Counted from the first letter of the stretch, positions 52,951 to 63,670 are shown. The stretch is DNA of 64,000 bases from Paragorgia papillata (GCA_035771165.1 JAWNZC010000367.1:902001-966000), one strand, 5' to 3'. Numbers and translations: made by a program. The notes: generated by a model not told the origin, from the sequence alone.

Positions 52951-54075
52951 TTATTTATAATAGTCTTTCAAGTGCTTGTCATATGTTGATGTCTTCTTCC
53001 GTTGTGATCGCCGAATATGTGGAATGTTATCTTCGTTGTTTCCATTCCGCGGTTGGTCTTGTGCTTGGTTGAGAGATCCTTGTTGGTCGTCGGCTTGTTG
53101 TTTTGCTGTAGGTTGGTTTTCTGTTGCTGGTGGTACTGCCACGGTGCTTTGATTGTTGATTGGGGGGATGTTTCTACAGGAAAATGATCTAATTTCGTTC
53201 TCACTTTTCGGTTCATTAATAGTTCATATGGCGTGGTTTTTGTGCCGGGATGCGGAGTGCTTCTATAGGCCTGGAGCATATCATAGGTCGCTTCGTGGAA
53301 ATTGATGTTATCTTCCTTGGCGATTGCAGCGATCTTATTTGTCAATTTGTTGAATCCCTCTACTTGAGTTTGTGCTTTGGGACGATAAGGCGTTACTGGT
53401 TTGTGGTGGAATCCTATCTCTGCAGCAAATTGGGTAAATTCACGTGAGTTACGGTGGACCATTGTCTGTTTGCACTGTTTTAGGAACTCCATGTGTAGCG
53501 AAGATTTTCTTTAGTTTCTCTGGCACTGGTGCAATTGCTATCGAGTGGGTGAATTCGACTTTGGGATAACGTGAAAATTGGTCTGTCAATACCATGGCAT
53601 ACTCTCCATTTGGAAACGGTCCGTAAAAATCGAGTTCAACACTTTTCCACGGTTGTTGCGGTAACTTCATCATCTTTGCTGGCTCAGTGTGAAACGTGTT
53701 GGTTGCTATTTGGAAATTAAAGCACGATCGTACAATGTTCTCGATTTGGACGTTCATTGATGGGAACCGGTATTTGTTTCTGATAATTTATTTTGTTTTA
53801 CTGATGCCAAGATGTCCTTGGTTGTGTACGATGTTAATGATTCTCTTTCGTAGTGAATTAGGAGGGATAATCTTGTCTCCTCGAAGTAGAATTCCATCTG
53901 CTTCGTAAATCTCTGCTATAATGTCGTAGTACTGTAGTTGTAGGTCCCTCTCTGTTCTTTGCCAATCTCCCGTTCGAATGGTATGTGCAAGTGCTTGAAG
54001 CTCTTTGTCTTGGCTGGTTTCTTCTCGGATTTTGTCTATCACTATGGCATAATCTGAGGTGATGACCGCTCTCAC
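52951..54075 (-). pseudogene. Gypsy integrase
   Basis: In minus-strand order: an N-terminal region with HNQGHLGISKTK (His residues of the HHCC finger; the second Cys of the pair appears lost in SCFNFQ), the core WKSVELDFYGPFPNGEY (first Asp), TVQTDNGPP (second Asp) and, in a neighbouring frame, RPKAQTQVEGFNK (Glu), then a C-terminal RRSQRKKTSTYDKHLKDYYK tail ending at 52951. Frames shift near 53760 and 53470, so it is not functional. Confidence 0.85.
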
Positions 54076-54140
54076 GTGGTGTTCAAGGTGTGTCTCTTCG
54101 GTGTCAGGTAATGGGTGACGTGATACTCAGTCATATTCGA

Positions 54141-54560
54141 TTAACCAGGAATATGGATCATGGTAAAGTCCATATTTTGCATCTTCATCCTTATGCGTTC
54201 GAGTCTGGGAGGTAACTTCGCGCTTGGGTTGGTGAAAAGTGGAAGTAAGGGTTTGTGATCTGTGGCTATCTGGAAGCTCTTGGATCCGAGAAGATATATC
54301 TGTAGTCTGGTTGTTGATAACTCCACTGCGAGGGCTTCTCGTTCTATTTGGGAATAATGGCGCTCGGTTTCTGTTAGTGTCCAACTAACGTAATGAACAG
54401 GCTGATATCCGTGTGGCATCTTTCGAAAGAGTCCTCCTCCAAGGCCAGTCGGGCTTCCATCGCAGATAATCAGTGTTTCTCTTTCAGGATGGTATGGTGC
54501 GAGCACAGGTGCTTTTGTGATGGCATTTCTTAGGTCTTCGAATGCCGCTTGTTGATCCGG
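54141..54560 (-). pseudogene. Gypsy RNase H domain
   Basis: The minus frame has PDQQAAFEDLRNAITKAPVL, then LIICDGSPTGLGGGLF (first catalytic Asp), HYSQIEREALAVE (Glu) and FQIATDHKPLLPLF (Asp), ending MIHIPG. It is open but cut at its N-terminal side by the insertion at 54561; the reading frame continues by chance into the inserted TIR. Stops follow at about 54128. Confidence 0.85.
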
Positions 54561-54744
54561 TGTAACGCGAAATTTGTGACCTGCGAAATACATGACTATT
54601 ATGGTTTTGCACATGCGCAGATGATGCGCATGATAGACTTTGGCTCATATATTTCGCAAGTGTTCCAGCTGCAACACCACGTGTATCTCTACAGTCGTTT
54701 ACAACCTTCCTTACTCTCGTTTTTCGCTGATATTTTGTCAACAA

Positions 54745-54834
54745 ATGGCTAATTCAACAACTGACACTATCACTGACTGTGTTGGCGTTGCAGTGATCAA
54801 GCCTCCATCGAAAATCTGTAAATATAAGGTACGT
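54745..54834 (+). CDS. First-exon-like frame in the 3161-bp element (putative)
   Basis: ATG at 54745 opens about 30 codons (MANSTTDTITDCVGVAV...KICKYK) and ends at a good donor, aag|gtacgt. It follows the left TIR by about 150 bp, the usual place for a transposase start. Function unknown. Confidence 0.35.
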
Positions 54835-55526
54835 AGAACTCGGTTCAGATAACCTGAGGATCAGTTCAGAGTTCAGACTGTTGTATTCATACTATAATTA
54901 TTTATAAAGATTGTGTCGATACTAGTGTATTATTTTTAGGAACAAACATGTGCAAAGAAATAATTATTATTTCTTACTAGATACCTTTGCTTTGTGTCAT
55001 TGGCAAGCAATCCCAAGTTATGGAAAACTGTAACTAGGAGCTGCTCAGCTGTAAGTCACACAACACAGCCAAATGGTACCAATTTACCATTCAACCTAAT
55101 TTTAGTAATTTGACAATATTTGGCAAAAAATATTTGGGAATATTTCTGTCCCAAATATTTTTTCATTCAAATTTTCACTACCAAGTTTGTTAACAAACAA
55201 AGTGGGTTTCTACTTGGCATGCTGCTGTTTTAATTAATTTAAGTGTAATAGTCAATTTGCAACCATTGCAAAATGTTGTTGTTATGCCATCAACTGCCAG
55301 AATAGTTTTTCTTTGTTACATTGTTAATTTCCAACTGTGAGATTCTGTTTTACCCTCCACAGAAGTATATATTTTTAGGATCAAATTGCATTCCACAATA
55401 TGCCAAATAAGCATCAGTAATGAGGGACAAATAAACCACTAAAGTCTTAAATTGAACAATATTTGCAGCATACTAGTAATGCAGTTATATACATACATGT
55501 ACATGCAATTCTTTTTTTTTGTTGCA

Positions 55527-55671
55527 GTGGAAGAAATACAGTTGTATGCAAAATCTGCAGGAAAGATGACAATGAAGACTGGCTTGGTTGTGACTGACGT
55601 GGTCAATTTCTTCATGGTAGCTTGCATTGGTGTTGACTTTACAACTGCCCTTTCCCAAAACTTTTATTGTT
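55527..55671 (+). pseudogene. Degenerate PHD-finger-like segment
   Basis: After a strong acceptor (ttttttttgttgcag, ending 55526), split frames read KKYSCMQ, then ICRKDDNEDWLGCD followed by a stop, then RGQFLHGS, and in another frame ACIGVDFTTALSQN. The order C..C..D.WL.CD.C..wfH..C is that of a PHD zinc finger. Stops and shifts make it a relic. It may be the tail of the element's former protein. Confidence 0.4.
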
Positions 55672-56641
55672 AACAGTTATTTATTTAATTATACAGTTCG
55701 GCCCAGTTATTCAAAAGTAAATTAGGTTAATCCAGGATTATTTAAATATTGAGAGCAATTCTCTGGACTTGCTTAGGAAAGTTAAGCTACTTCTTGTCAG
55801 GGCAACTGCATAATAATTGATGTGGTAAAGGTTTTTTATCAAGTGAAGTTTTAGCCTACACAGCTATTTCGGAAATCATGTACAAAGTAAACCCTGTGTG
55901 CAAGCTAATGAAGTTTGAAATAACACTACATATTTGTCGGAATGGACTGAAATAAAACATTTCACCCAGTATTAGCTCTAATCATCCTTTGAACAACTGG
56001 CACCAGCATTAAGATTTCTATAAGCTTTCTTGAATGTGGCTTGCAAAGCTACAGGATATATTTATATTATAATGATCTTTCTCAGCTTATATTGTAATTA
56101 CAACACTAATGTATATAATACTATTTTATATATTACAACATTTATATAACACGACTTACAGTATGATATAACACTATAATTGCAAATTTAGGAACTTTTT
56201 TTTTTGTGCTTGAACAGAACTTATTAACCCTTTGGACTCCGAAAGGCTCTCTCTTAAATAGTAAAACCATCTTGCATTTTACAGAGTAAAATAACAAAGT
56301 GCCTGGTCTAGGCGCACATGGAGAGCAACATTTGCTCATCATTTGACGGATAATTATGATTTCATGGTTTGGTGGTCATGTGATTGAAGCCAAGTTATCC
56401 ATCATATGTATATACTGTACCTACTCCCTATATATGTTATGTAAATATGGTACTAAATAAAAATTGTCTTGTCTAACCAACCCTACACCTAAAACTATAA
56501 TTCTACTAGAAATTATTATCACAAAAGAAGGTTTTTTGTGATAAGAAGGGTGGCTACTTTTGGTTTTTCATAGTAATTATTGAAAAAAGCAGAGAAATAA
56601 TTTTATTATTTAAAATACAAATTACTACCACTTTTTCGATT

Positions 56642-56965
56642 GGGCTATTCCATTTAATACCCGTACCCCCCCTATCGAGGACAAGGGTTTATCTATACCC
56701 CTGAAGAATTCCTATCTTACAACAGCCCCCCTGAGGAATTCGATTTTTACAACAGCTACCCCTGAAGAATTCCTGTCTAACAGCTATTACCCCTGAAGAA
56801 ATTGATTGTTACCCCTGAAGAATTCAATTTTTTTCACTCGACCCCTGAAGAATTCCTAGTCAAACAGTCCCTACCCCTGAAGAATTCCAAGGCAAAATAG
56901 CCCTTACCCCTGAAGAATTCCAGTGTCCTCGATAGGGGGGGTACGGATATTAAATGGAATAGCCC
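56642..56965. mobile_element. 324-bp element with internal cccctgaagaattcc tandem repeats
   Basis: The ends gggctattccatttaatacc and the complement (to 56965), with inner cctatcgaggac / gtcctcgatagg, form an inverted repeat of about 40 bp. The flanking ATT at 56639-56641 and 56966-56968 may be a short duplication. The interior has about nine copies of (a)cccctgaagaattcc with variable spacers. Nested in the 3161-bp element. Confidence 0.75.
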
Positions 56966-57725
56966 ATTATGTATGTGGTTGTTGTTTTGCACAACTGTTT
57001 ATAAAACATGTGTGAATGATGAATCACCATGACTCTTTATTATGGGGCAAAGCTGTCTTCACTCTGAATTCAGAGTGTCTCATGCTGTTTATGGCGTTAT
57101 AAATTTCATTGGTCATAATCCATTACAGTTTACACTCAACTGATCCAAGGAGAGATGTGTATTATTTCATAACACATAGTTGTTGTGTTGGTATCAAGGA
57201 TCTATCATGATTGAAAGAACATGTACTGCAGTAGGTGAATAGGTGATATACTGACAAATACTGTGGGTGACAAAAAAATGGCATAATATACAGTATGTCT
57301 CGTTGCAAATATAAGATATTCATGGCCTTGATGAATACTTCCACAGGAAATTAAACGTTCCTACCAATCTACCATGAATTTCTGTCAAAGAAGAAGCTAA
57401 ACCACTGAAATCTTTCCGAATGTGGCGAAATCTCGTGGAGAGCAGATAGTTTCTTGGCTTGTTTTCGGCTGATAAGGTGCCTTCCATCGTCCTTCATCGC
57501 CGATATCAAATTAAATCCAGTTTCGGAGGTGGTGCGATACATTATAAACATCTTATATTATATAAACATTAGATAATTCGTTTCCTTCGACGGCCATTAT
57601 GGTTCGACCCATGCCTCAGATATTTAGCAAGCGGTCATGTATTTCGCGCCTACACGCGCGAAATACATGACGCGTCACGCTTGGTCAGGTATTTCGCAGA
57701 GGTCATAAATTTCGCTTGACACCGG

Positions 57726-58012
57726 GTTCCATTTGAATGGTTGCCTTTTCTTCGTTAATCGGCAGAGTGGTTCACATCTGCTGGAAAAGTTATCTATGTA
57801 TCAGATAGATATGCCATCATTTGGATGAACGATACAAGCTCTTCTTCGCTCTTGGGTCTTTCGATTTCTTGAATGGCTCTGATCTTGCTGGGGCTGGGCT
57901 GCAGACCTCTTTTTTTGCAAACCATCTTTTGAAGTTGATGGAACTGGTCTTCATCCATTATATTTACGTCGGATCCTGTTTCTTGTTCGATTGCTGTCGG
58001 TATGTCATCAGT
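57726..58012 (-). pseudogene. Gypsy protease/RT remnant with internal deletion
   Basis: The minus frame reads AIEQETGSDVNIMDEDQF (aspartic protease active-site region, but the D of D-T-G is Glu here), continues about ten residues and then jumps into GLQPSPSKIRAIQEIERPKS and EEELVSFIQMMAYLS, the connection just after the RT core. The RT catalytic core (YxDD) is therefore absent. A stop and shift follow, then PFKWNP in a neighbouring frame meets the insertion site. Confidence 0.7.
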
Positions 58013-59068
58013 TAATCTTTACAATGCATGATTTGTTACTTTTCCGTGTTGGTAGTCGGGATGTGTGACGGATGCGAAGGTGTTGAATAAAGTCTTCGTC
58101 ACTCGAACTGTCGCTTGAACTACTACGTCTGCTGTCTTCTGTTGTGTCGACGTGACGAATATTTGACTTTTCGTCGTTTGGCTTGTTTGTTTGGCGGTTA
58201 TCCAACTTCTCACGGTTTGGGTTTTGATAATATCTATTTCGTCGGTTTGAATCTGTCGCCTCTGGATATTTGGTTGTTTCCGCTCTTTCTGTTCTTCTCA
58301 TGGTGGTTGCTGGTTGGAGAAGATCTGCAAACGATTGCAAAGTGATTTCTTTTGCCGCATTTCCGACATTCCATTCCATATGCCGAACACTTCCCTTTGT
58401 CATGTTTACGACCACAGCGCTGGCACGTGTCTCTCACAAAAGGTTTCTGAAAGTTCTTTTTCTCGGTGAATTTTACTCGTTGGCTAGTTTCGGAGTTTTC
58501 AAGGTTTTGTTTCATTTTTTTAGCTTGTAGCGGGGCCTGTTCTGTGATTGCTGCTTCATCGAGGCTTTGCTGAAGTGTCCAATTATTACGGATGGCTTTA
58601 ATACAGATTGTGTTGTTACGCATTGTTTTGATAAGATGGTCTCGTATGGCATCGTTTTCATCCGGGTACCTACATTTCTTGGCAATTTCTCTCACCCGGG
58701 CGTAATATGTTGCCATCGGTTGGTCGTCTTGTTGTACCAAATTTCCCAGTTGAAATCGAGCATAATCTTTATTTTTCTTTTTTCTAAGGCGGGTGTACAC
58801 GTCTGGTTCTCCTTCGAGTGTTGGGTCCGGTATAGAATCGTCTAAGTCAGTGATTTCTTCTCCTCCATAGATAATGAGCCCGTATTTCTTTAGCTGCGGT
58901 TCTTCAATTGCGAAAAATCGAAATTCTCTCAATGTTACGCTTCCATTTGTCCCAGCGAATCGCTGGATGGCGGGATGTTGAGATGTCTGTTGATTACGGT
59001 TACGGATACTTGTGTTGCCCTACAGCGCTCGTGCTTGGCTGTGACACGTTATTCTCAGTTTCCGACAT
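58008..59068 (-). pseudogene. Gypsy gag with zinc knuckles
   Basis: A start codon complement is at 59066-59068 (MSETENNVSQPSTSAVG), followed by stops and a one-base shift. From 58932 the frame is open for 232 residues: a capsid-like region (EPDVYTRLRKKKNKDYARF, QPMATYYARVREIAKKC) and a nucleocapsid with CQRCGRKHDKGKC and CRKCGKRNHFAIVC knuckles near 58440-58330. A second frame runs 58415-58008 with a Ser/Asp-rich stretch. Broken. Confidence 0.8.
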
Positions 59069-59087
59069 TGCGTTTCAAATTCTTATA

Positions 59088-59106
59088 CTTTATCCTCGTC
59101 GCCAAA
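59088..59106 (-). promoter_or_regulatory. Candidate primer binding site
   Basis: The minus-strand TTTGGCGACGAGGATAAAG directly follows the 5' LTR. TGGCG-type sequences begin the primer-binding site in many Gypsy elements; the matching tRNA was not determined. Confidence 0.5.
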
Positions 59107-59235
59107 TGTAGTGAACTCTCTACGTACTAATTTAATAATAAGCGAGACATCTTGTCGGCTTCATCACATAACATTGAATGACAACGAATACATTAGTTAT
59201 GGTTAGATATTAACTAACTACAAACGGTTACTACA
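59107..59235 (-). repeat. 5' LTR of the Gypsy element (129 bp)
   Basis: It starts tgtagtga and ends ttactaca. It matches 52687-52831 closely up to tagatattaa; the remaining end is shorter (caaacggttactaca). Confidence 0.85.
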
Positions 59236-59240
59236 AAGAC

Positions 59241-60190
59241 AAGTATTCTTGCTTGGTTCACAGACATAGTTATTGTTCAGTAATTTCGCTGGCAGGTATC
59301 TTGATCTTATATATACGCTTGCAGTCGCTGACTAAACATGATCATGCTGTGTTGATATTTAACACCCGAAGGGACTCGACATATCAACGCTGTGTGGAAA
59401 TACATTTAATAAATACAGGCAATCCTATTCGTGTTTTGTGTATTGCGAATTGTGTTTTCTATCGGAGAATTAGATTGTGTTTTGACTATTTTCTGTGACA
59501 ATGATGTTTAGACTTTTATAGATTTTAGCACTGCATGCGACGATGTGAGTGATTGCAGCTGCGAGTTTTCAGTAGCCCGAGTGAACGCCTGACCAGGCGT
59601 TTTGTTTGTTTTATACATAAAAAAACCCCAACTAAAAGTAGAATAGTTTTGAAAGTTCGCTAGCTTTTTCCGCTAGATGACGCCATCCTACGCCACTCCA
59701 CGCCATTTTACGTCATTCATGATCTTCATACTCTTATAAATGCACGGGGCCCAACCAATCAGAGCGTGCGTAGAGGACACCTTATTTTATACTGATCAAT
59801 ATATCTCAAGTATAATAATAATAATAATACAGCATTTGCCCTTCATCAAAGCAAAAGCGGTGATCACTAGAGCGATTTGCATCGTCAATTGAACGTTGCA
59901 AATTTCAATAACGCCAATCAACTTTCAATTGCGTTATAAAGTAAATTCATTAACAACACCTTATAATTTATTCCGTATAAGAAAAATCAATAGAGTCAAT
60001 CAAAAAACAATAGCATTTATTGAACAATCATTCGCGCGAAGCAAAATTCAATAAGGGAAATGCTAATATCATTCAAATAACATAAAATATTCAATAACAC
60101 AAGTTAAGCGTTTGCAAATTTTCGGCGGAATATTTTTAAAGTATTCTCTAGTTATTGTCTTTACACACAACGAAAATCTATATACATACA
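59241..60190. other. No recognisable gene
   Basis: It includes a short palindrome (aacgcctgaccaggcgtt, 59585), a (TAA)n tract at about 59813-59828 and AT-rich sequence. The frame at 59253-59498 has no known motif. Confidence 0.4.
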
Positions 60191-60203
60191 CCTTTTAGAC
60201 AAT

Positions 60204-60650
60204 TTATCCTTGTATGTTCTCTCTTGCAAGACATCTAGGCAAGTATGACTGCATAAGTCGAAACCAAGCTGCACATTTTGCCACTGTAATGCTGTGCATG
60301 TTTCTTTCTGCGGCTGCAATTAAAAGTTGCTTGTGATATTCCCCCCAACGGTATATGTGCATTTCGGGCCGCGTTTCTGTCGCACATCTGATTTTGTACG
60401 AGAGGACGTGCAATGTCTGCCTTTATGTTGGCCTTCAAACAACTGATAGCTTGCTCCACAAGATTTAAAAATGGAGAGTAAGGTGGCAAAATCTTAATTT
60501 CGGCGGCTTCTGTTGGGGCCTCTGCTCTTCGATGGGCTGGTGCTCCGTGAAAAATACATAATGTAGTGTCTTCCATCTTCATCCATGACTTCACTCGTAT
60601 TCACAAGAAACTCGTTAAATAATTCTCCTGTCATGGCACCCTGTAAAAAC
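60204..60650 (-). pseudogene. Tc1/mariner-type DDE transposase C-terminal relic
   Basis: On the minus strand, ELFNEFLVNTSEVMDEDGR starts in one frame near 60640. After a shift the main frame gives IFHGAPAHRRAE (where D-N-A-P-x-H carrying the second Asp is expected; the Asp is lost) and LPPYSPFLNLVEQAISCLKA (the last catalytic Glu region). This matches the DDE_3 endonuclease type of Tc1/mariner/IS630. It is truncated and frameshifted. Confidence 0.75.
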
Positions 60651-60656
60651 TGACTG

Positions 60657-60729
60657 GTTGAAACAACCAAAAAAAAAAAGGTTACCTGGATGAGTCTGAG
60701 AGAACCAATTTAAAATGGGTTGTTTCAAC
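60657..60729. repeat. Short inverted repeat ggttgaaacaacc
   Basis: ggttgaaacaacc (60657) and ggttgtttcaacc (60717) flank about 47 bp with an A11 run. It marks the junction between the DDE relic and the LINE relic. Confidence 0.6.
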
Positions 60730-61216
60730 CAAAATCGTTTTGGTAGAAATGACCAATATTTGACATGTCTTTGTTGAAATGTCAGCAAAGAGACGATTTA
60801 CTTCAGATACTTTAGCATTTAACTCTTGCGAGTCCTTTCTTTTGATACGTTCTGATATAGAGATGGTTGTATTTGGACTACTGCCTTTAATTTCATCACA
60901 TACAGTACAAATATTTTGTGCTACGGTGCTCGGATGGTTGGTCTGCAGGTCATTTGTACCAACATGAATATGGCTTGGTTGGCTGCGAATAGTCGGTTTT
61001 GCATAATCATGCAATCATATGCTCAGATGTCGCACCAGAAAAAGTTCGTATAATGACCTGTTTTCTTGTCGATTTACGAAGCTTACTGGGTCGTAAGCGT
61101 GCAATCATTGAGTCTCCCAAAATAATTATTGGTTTAAGATTGTGTTTGGGACTTACCATTTGAATCATCTTTTCGGTTTGGCAACCGCGATTGTGAGTCG
61201 CTACTGTGCAATCCAT
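60682..61216 (-). pseudogene. LINE ORF1 relic: SGNH-like domain
   Basis: The first minus frame (61216-61007) has PIIILGDSMIARLRPSKLRK (GDS nucleophile block); the next (61014-60682) has HIHVGTNDLQTNHPS (GTND block) and a C-terminal THFKL. It is homologous in layout to residues 319-480 of the ORF1 at 3719, but diverged and frameshifted. Confidence 0.75.
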
Positions 61217-61219
61217 TAG

Positions 61220-61273
<54 letters not shown>

Positions 61274-61290
61274 TGATTGATTGATTGATT
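61214..61290 (-). repeat. (ATTG)n = minus-strand (AATC)n microsatellite
   Basis: About 18 units with one interruption (atttg at 61271), between the two halves of the LINE ORF1 relic. Confidence 0.95.
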
Positions 61291-61660
61291 GCGAAGTTGT
61301 TCTTGAGGGCGCTCTTGACCTTGTCTTAATGACTGCGAGGAATTGTTAGTACAATGGTTGGATAATTTCCTATTGTCAGAAGCCCTTTCGACATCATTTA
61401 TAATGGGTTAAACCTATTTGTGAGGTCTGTTGATGGCAGATGTTGATCTTTCTTTGCCAAGTGCGATCCACTTATTGGTCCATTGCGAAGCTGTTCTTGA
61501 AGGTGCTCTTGACTTTGTCTTAATGGCTGCGAGGAATTGTTAGTACAATGGTTGGATAATTGCCTATTGTCAGAAGCCTCTTCGACACCATTTATAATAG
61601 GTTAAACTTATTTGTGAGGTCTATTGATGGCGGATATTGATCTTTTTTTTCCATTTGCGA
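61291..61660. repeat. Tandem duplication, 194-bp unit
   Basis: gcgaagttgttcttgag at 61291 recurs as gcgaagctgttcttgaa at 61485. The two copies remain similar to about 61660 (shared gaggaattgttagtacaatg). The first copy abuts the ATTG array. Confidence 0.85.
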
Positions 61661-61957
61661 AGATCTGCTGAATTTCTTTCTCACTTGTTGGAATTTATCA
61701 TCAGGTCCCGTACTTTGGCATTTTTCGACAATTTCAGACTGGATTATTTGTTGATCTCGCGTATAACCAATCCAATAGCCACTCGTAGGGAGTCACGCTT
61801 TTCTTCGGCACGAAGAGACCTTTGCTCGATAGAGTCTCGTTCTTGTTCGGCCTTTCTTACTTGATTCGACAAGGCACGAAGGTCATTTTCAAGATGTTCA
61901 GATTTTTTCCTTTCAACTTTCAAATCTTGTTCGATACAAATTATTTGGTGATTTGAA

Positions 61958-62630
61958 TTAGCTTCTAATCTTGATGTTACCTCGACTTGTTTTTTGTAAG
62001 ATAACGATATCTAATTTGATTCCTTCGAGTTCGGTAGCCATTTCCCCACAACGGCAACCACAGCGGTCTAATGAAAACAATCCACTTTCTCGCTCTATAT
62101 TTTCTTTAGCTTTGGCAGTTGAATCTGCTGCCAATGACGTTTCCCCAATACTAGGTTGAGAAGTATTTACATTAGTCTCATTTGGGAATAGCGAAGGAGA
62201 ATGGCCATCTTGGTCTATGCTGTCCGACTCACTAACATATTGGTTAGTCGTATTTACTCTTTCTTTCGTTGCCTTTATAAAGTTCTCTTTCACGATTAGC
62301 GTCCTTTCCTTGAAGGAGAAGCGTTTGTTGTTTCTTATAATACCAAGTTGCTCGCATTTGTCCATCACACGATTTAAATTTTTTTGAGCCACCGCCAGGC
62401 GAAGACCATTTTCCCTTAACACCAATTGATTATTTAAAGAATATCTTTAACGAATCAAGATCATTCTTCCATTTCAGTTTCTTATTGTCCCAAACAACGT
62501 TGTGAAGAAGAGGACAATCTTTTGAGATAGAATATTTCCCTCCATTGGAGCTCGTCAGAATACAACCGCCCGCCATTGTCCTCAAGTATATCTGCACTGT
62601 GGGGGGAGCTTTGTATTGCATGTGAAACAT
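61958..62630 (-). pseudogene. LINE ORF1 relic: N-terminal region
   Basis: The minus frame 62630-62430 reads GGCILTSSNGGKYSISKDCP and WKNDLDSLKIFFK, comparable with the DVDSLKNF region of the ORF1 at 3719. After a stop, the frame 62425-61958 (155 codons) starts MVLRENGLRLAVAQKNLNRV and has a SLFSLDRCGCRCG-like Cys cluster near its end, comparable with the CDCSKL spot of the other ORF1. It probably belongs with the SGNH relic at 60682-61216. Confidence 0.5.
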
Positions 62631-62639
62631 TACAAGAGA

Positions 62640-63480
62640 GGTTTCACAAAGCGTTGCGCAAAGTTGAAGTGCATGCTACTTTGGTGAAACCTGTCTCGCG
62701 ATAGAAAGCAACATATGTTCATAAAACGATCAAAGAGGTGTTACATGATTGTAATCTGTTGCGACTGCAAGACTGGTTTAACGAAAAATTGCATCGTGTA
62801 ACAGGGGTTTATGCAGGGTTTTGCATTGAGTAGAGCTGAACATGAAAAGGTGGTAAACTGCCGAGATTAGTTTTAATATAAACGAAATATTGACGTTTTG
62901 AGCAGAACTCTTCATTTTATATTTCCACATTTTACTCTTTGCCAGCGAAATGCCGACTTTAGTCTTTCAGTAAGAAATTTTTGAGGTGCTTTGGTCCGAG
63001 TTGCAGCATGATTTGTATGCATCTTGGAATACGGAAAGCATGGCGACTAAACATAAATGGCAATGTTTATTCTCAAGAATTAAGCAAGTCAAACCAATAT
63101 GGCTATTGGTTCATTTTACTTTCAAGTTTCGAGCGTTGTTTTCGTCTTCGGAGTATGCTGTGTACCTTACCTGTTAACTTTTTCGTGTCATTTCTCGGCA
63201 TTCTTGTTTACACCAGTTCGGCTTTTATTTGTCGTGTTTCTAGATAAACAGCTTTAAAGAAAAGCAGAAGTAATGTTCCAACACATTTTATTCTTCAGAA
63301 TATTTGAATAAAGATACCTAGCTCTCTTTTTATTTGTATTCAAATCAACTCAGAAGTTCTCTCACCAAAAGTTACCGGTCCGAGAAAACAGCGTTTTGAC
63401 TGGTCGGTCGATCAATATCGTAAGATCCCGTCAGCTTGGGAACCAATCAGCATGCGTCGTTTTGTACGGACCTGAATATA
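62640..63480. other. No recognisable gene
   Basis: Frames at 62981-63247 and 62986-63177 show no known motif. Confidence 0.4.
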
Positions 63481-63487
63481 TATATAT

Positions 63488-63670
63488 TTAGCATATTCCT
63501 CGCAGGTGAATAGTGCTTTTCACGCAACCTTTATTCACCTGCGGACAAAACAAAATGGCGGCCAGTTTTACTTTGTTTACCGAAGCAGGATATTTTGTTG
63601 ATAACAAGGCTGATGTAGTAGAATAACGAGAAAAGTCAACAAAATTAAGAAGAAGAGTGTCCACAGCTAT
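63488..63670 (+). repeat. Dispersed repeat, copy B (first copy at 2808)
   Basis: Same orientation and order as 2808-3016: tagcatat.cctcgcaggtg, gaatagtgcttttc.cgcaa, aaaatggcggccagtttt, gttgatgtagtag-like text and agagtgtccacagc. The hairpin loop is about 30 bp shorter here. Confidence 0.75.

Larger units (their letters stand above)
54561..57721 (+). mobile_element. 3161-bp TIR element inserted in Gypsy pol (CCGG duplication)
   Basis: The left end tgtaacgcgaaatttgtgac (54561) and right end complementary to tgtcaagcgaaatttatgac (to 57721) form the TIR, followed by cctgcgaaatacatgac on both sides. CCGG flanks it at 54557-54560 and 57722-57725, and removing it lets the Gypsy W-N-P and D-Q-Q codons meet at one CCGG. 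TGT..ACA ends with a 4-bp duplication recall Ginger-type elements, but no transposase core was recognised. Inside are an exon-like start, a PHD-like remnant and a nested repeat. Confidence 0.75.
52687..59235 (-). mobile_element. Ty3/Gypsy LTR retrotransposon (mag-like), broken
   Basis: Two related LTRs (52687-52831 and 59107-59235), a primer-binding-site candidate, a polypurine tract, gag with zinc knuckles, a protease/RT remnant, RNase H and integrase, in correct order on the minus strand. The flanks aagtc (52682-52686) and aagac (59236-59240) may be a 5-bp duplication with one change. A 3161-bp TIR element splits pol (54561-57721). The RT core is missing. The mag-like placement comes from LDFYGPFPNGEY and the zinc-knuckle style, not from a tree. 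Confidence 0.85.

Noticed and set aside
56690..56935. Regularly spaced cccctgaagaattcc repeats resembling a CRISPR array
   Set aside because: Spacers vary irregularly in length, the repeats sit between transposon-type inverted repeats, there are no cas genes and the context is eukaryotic.
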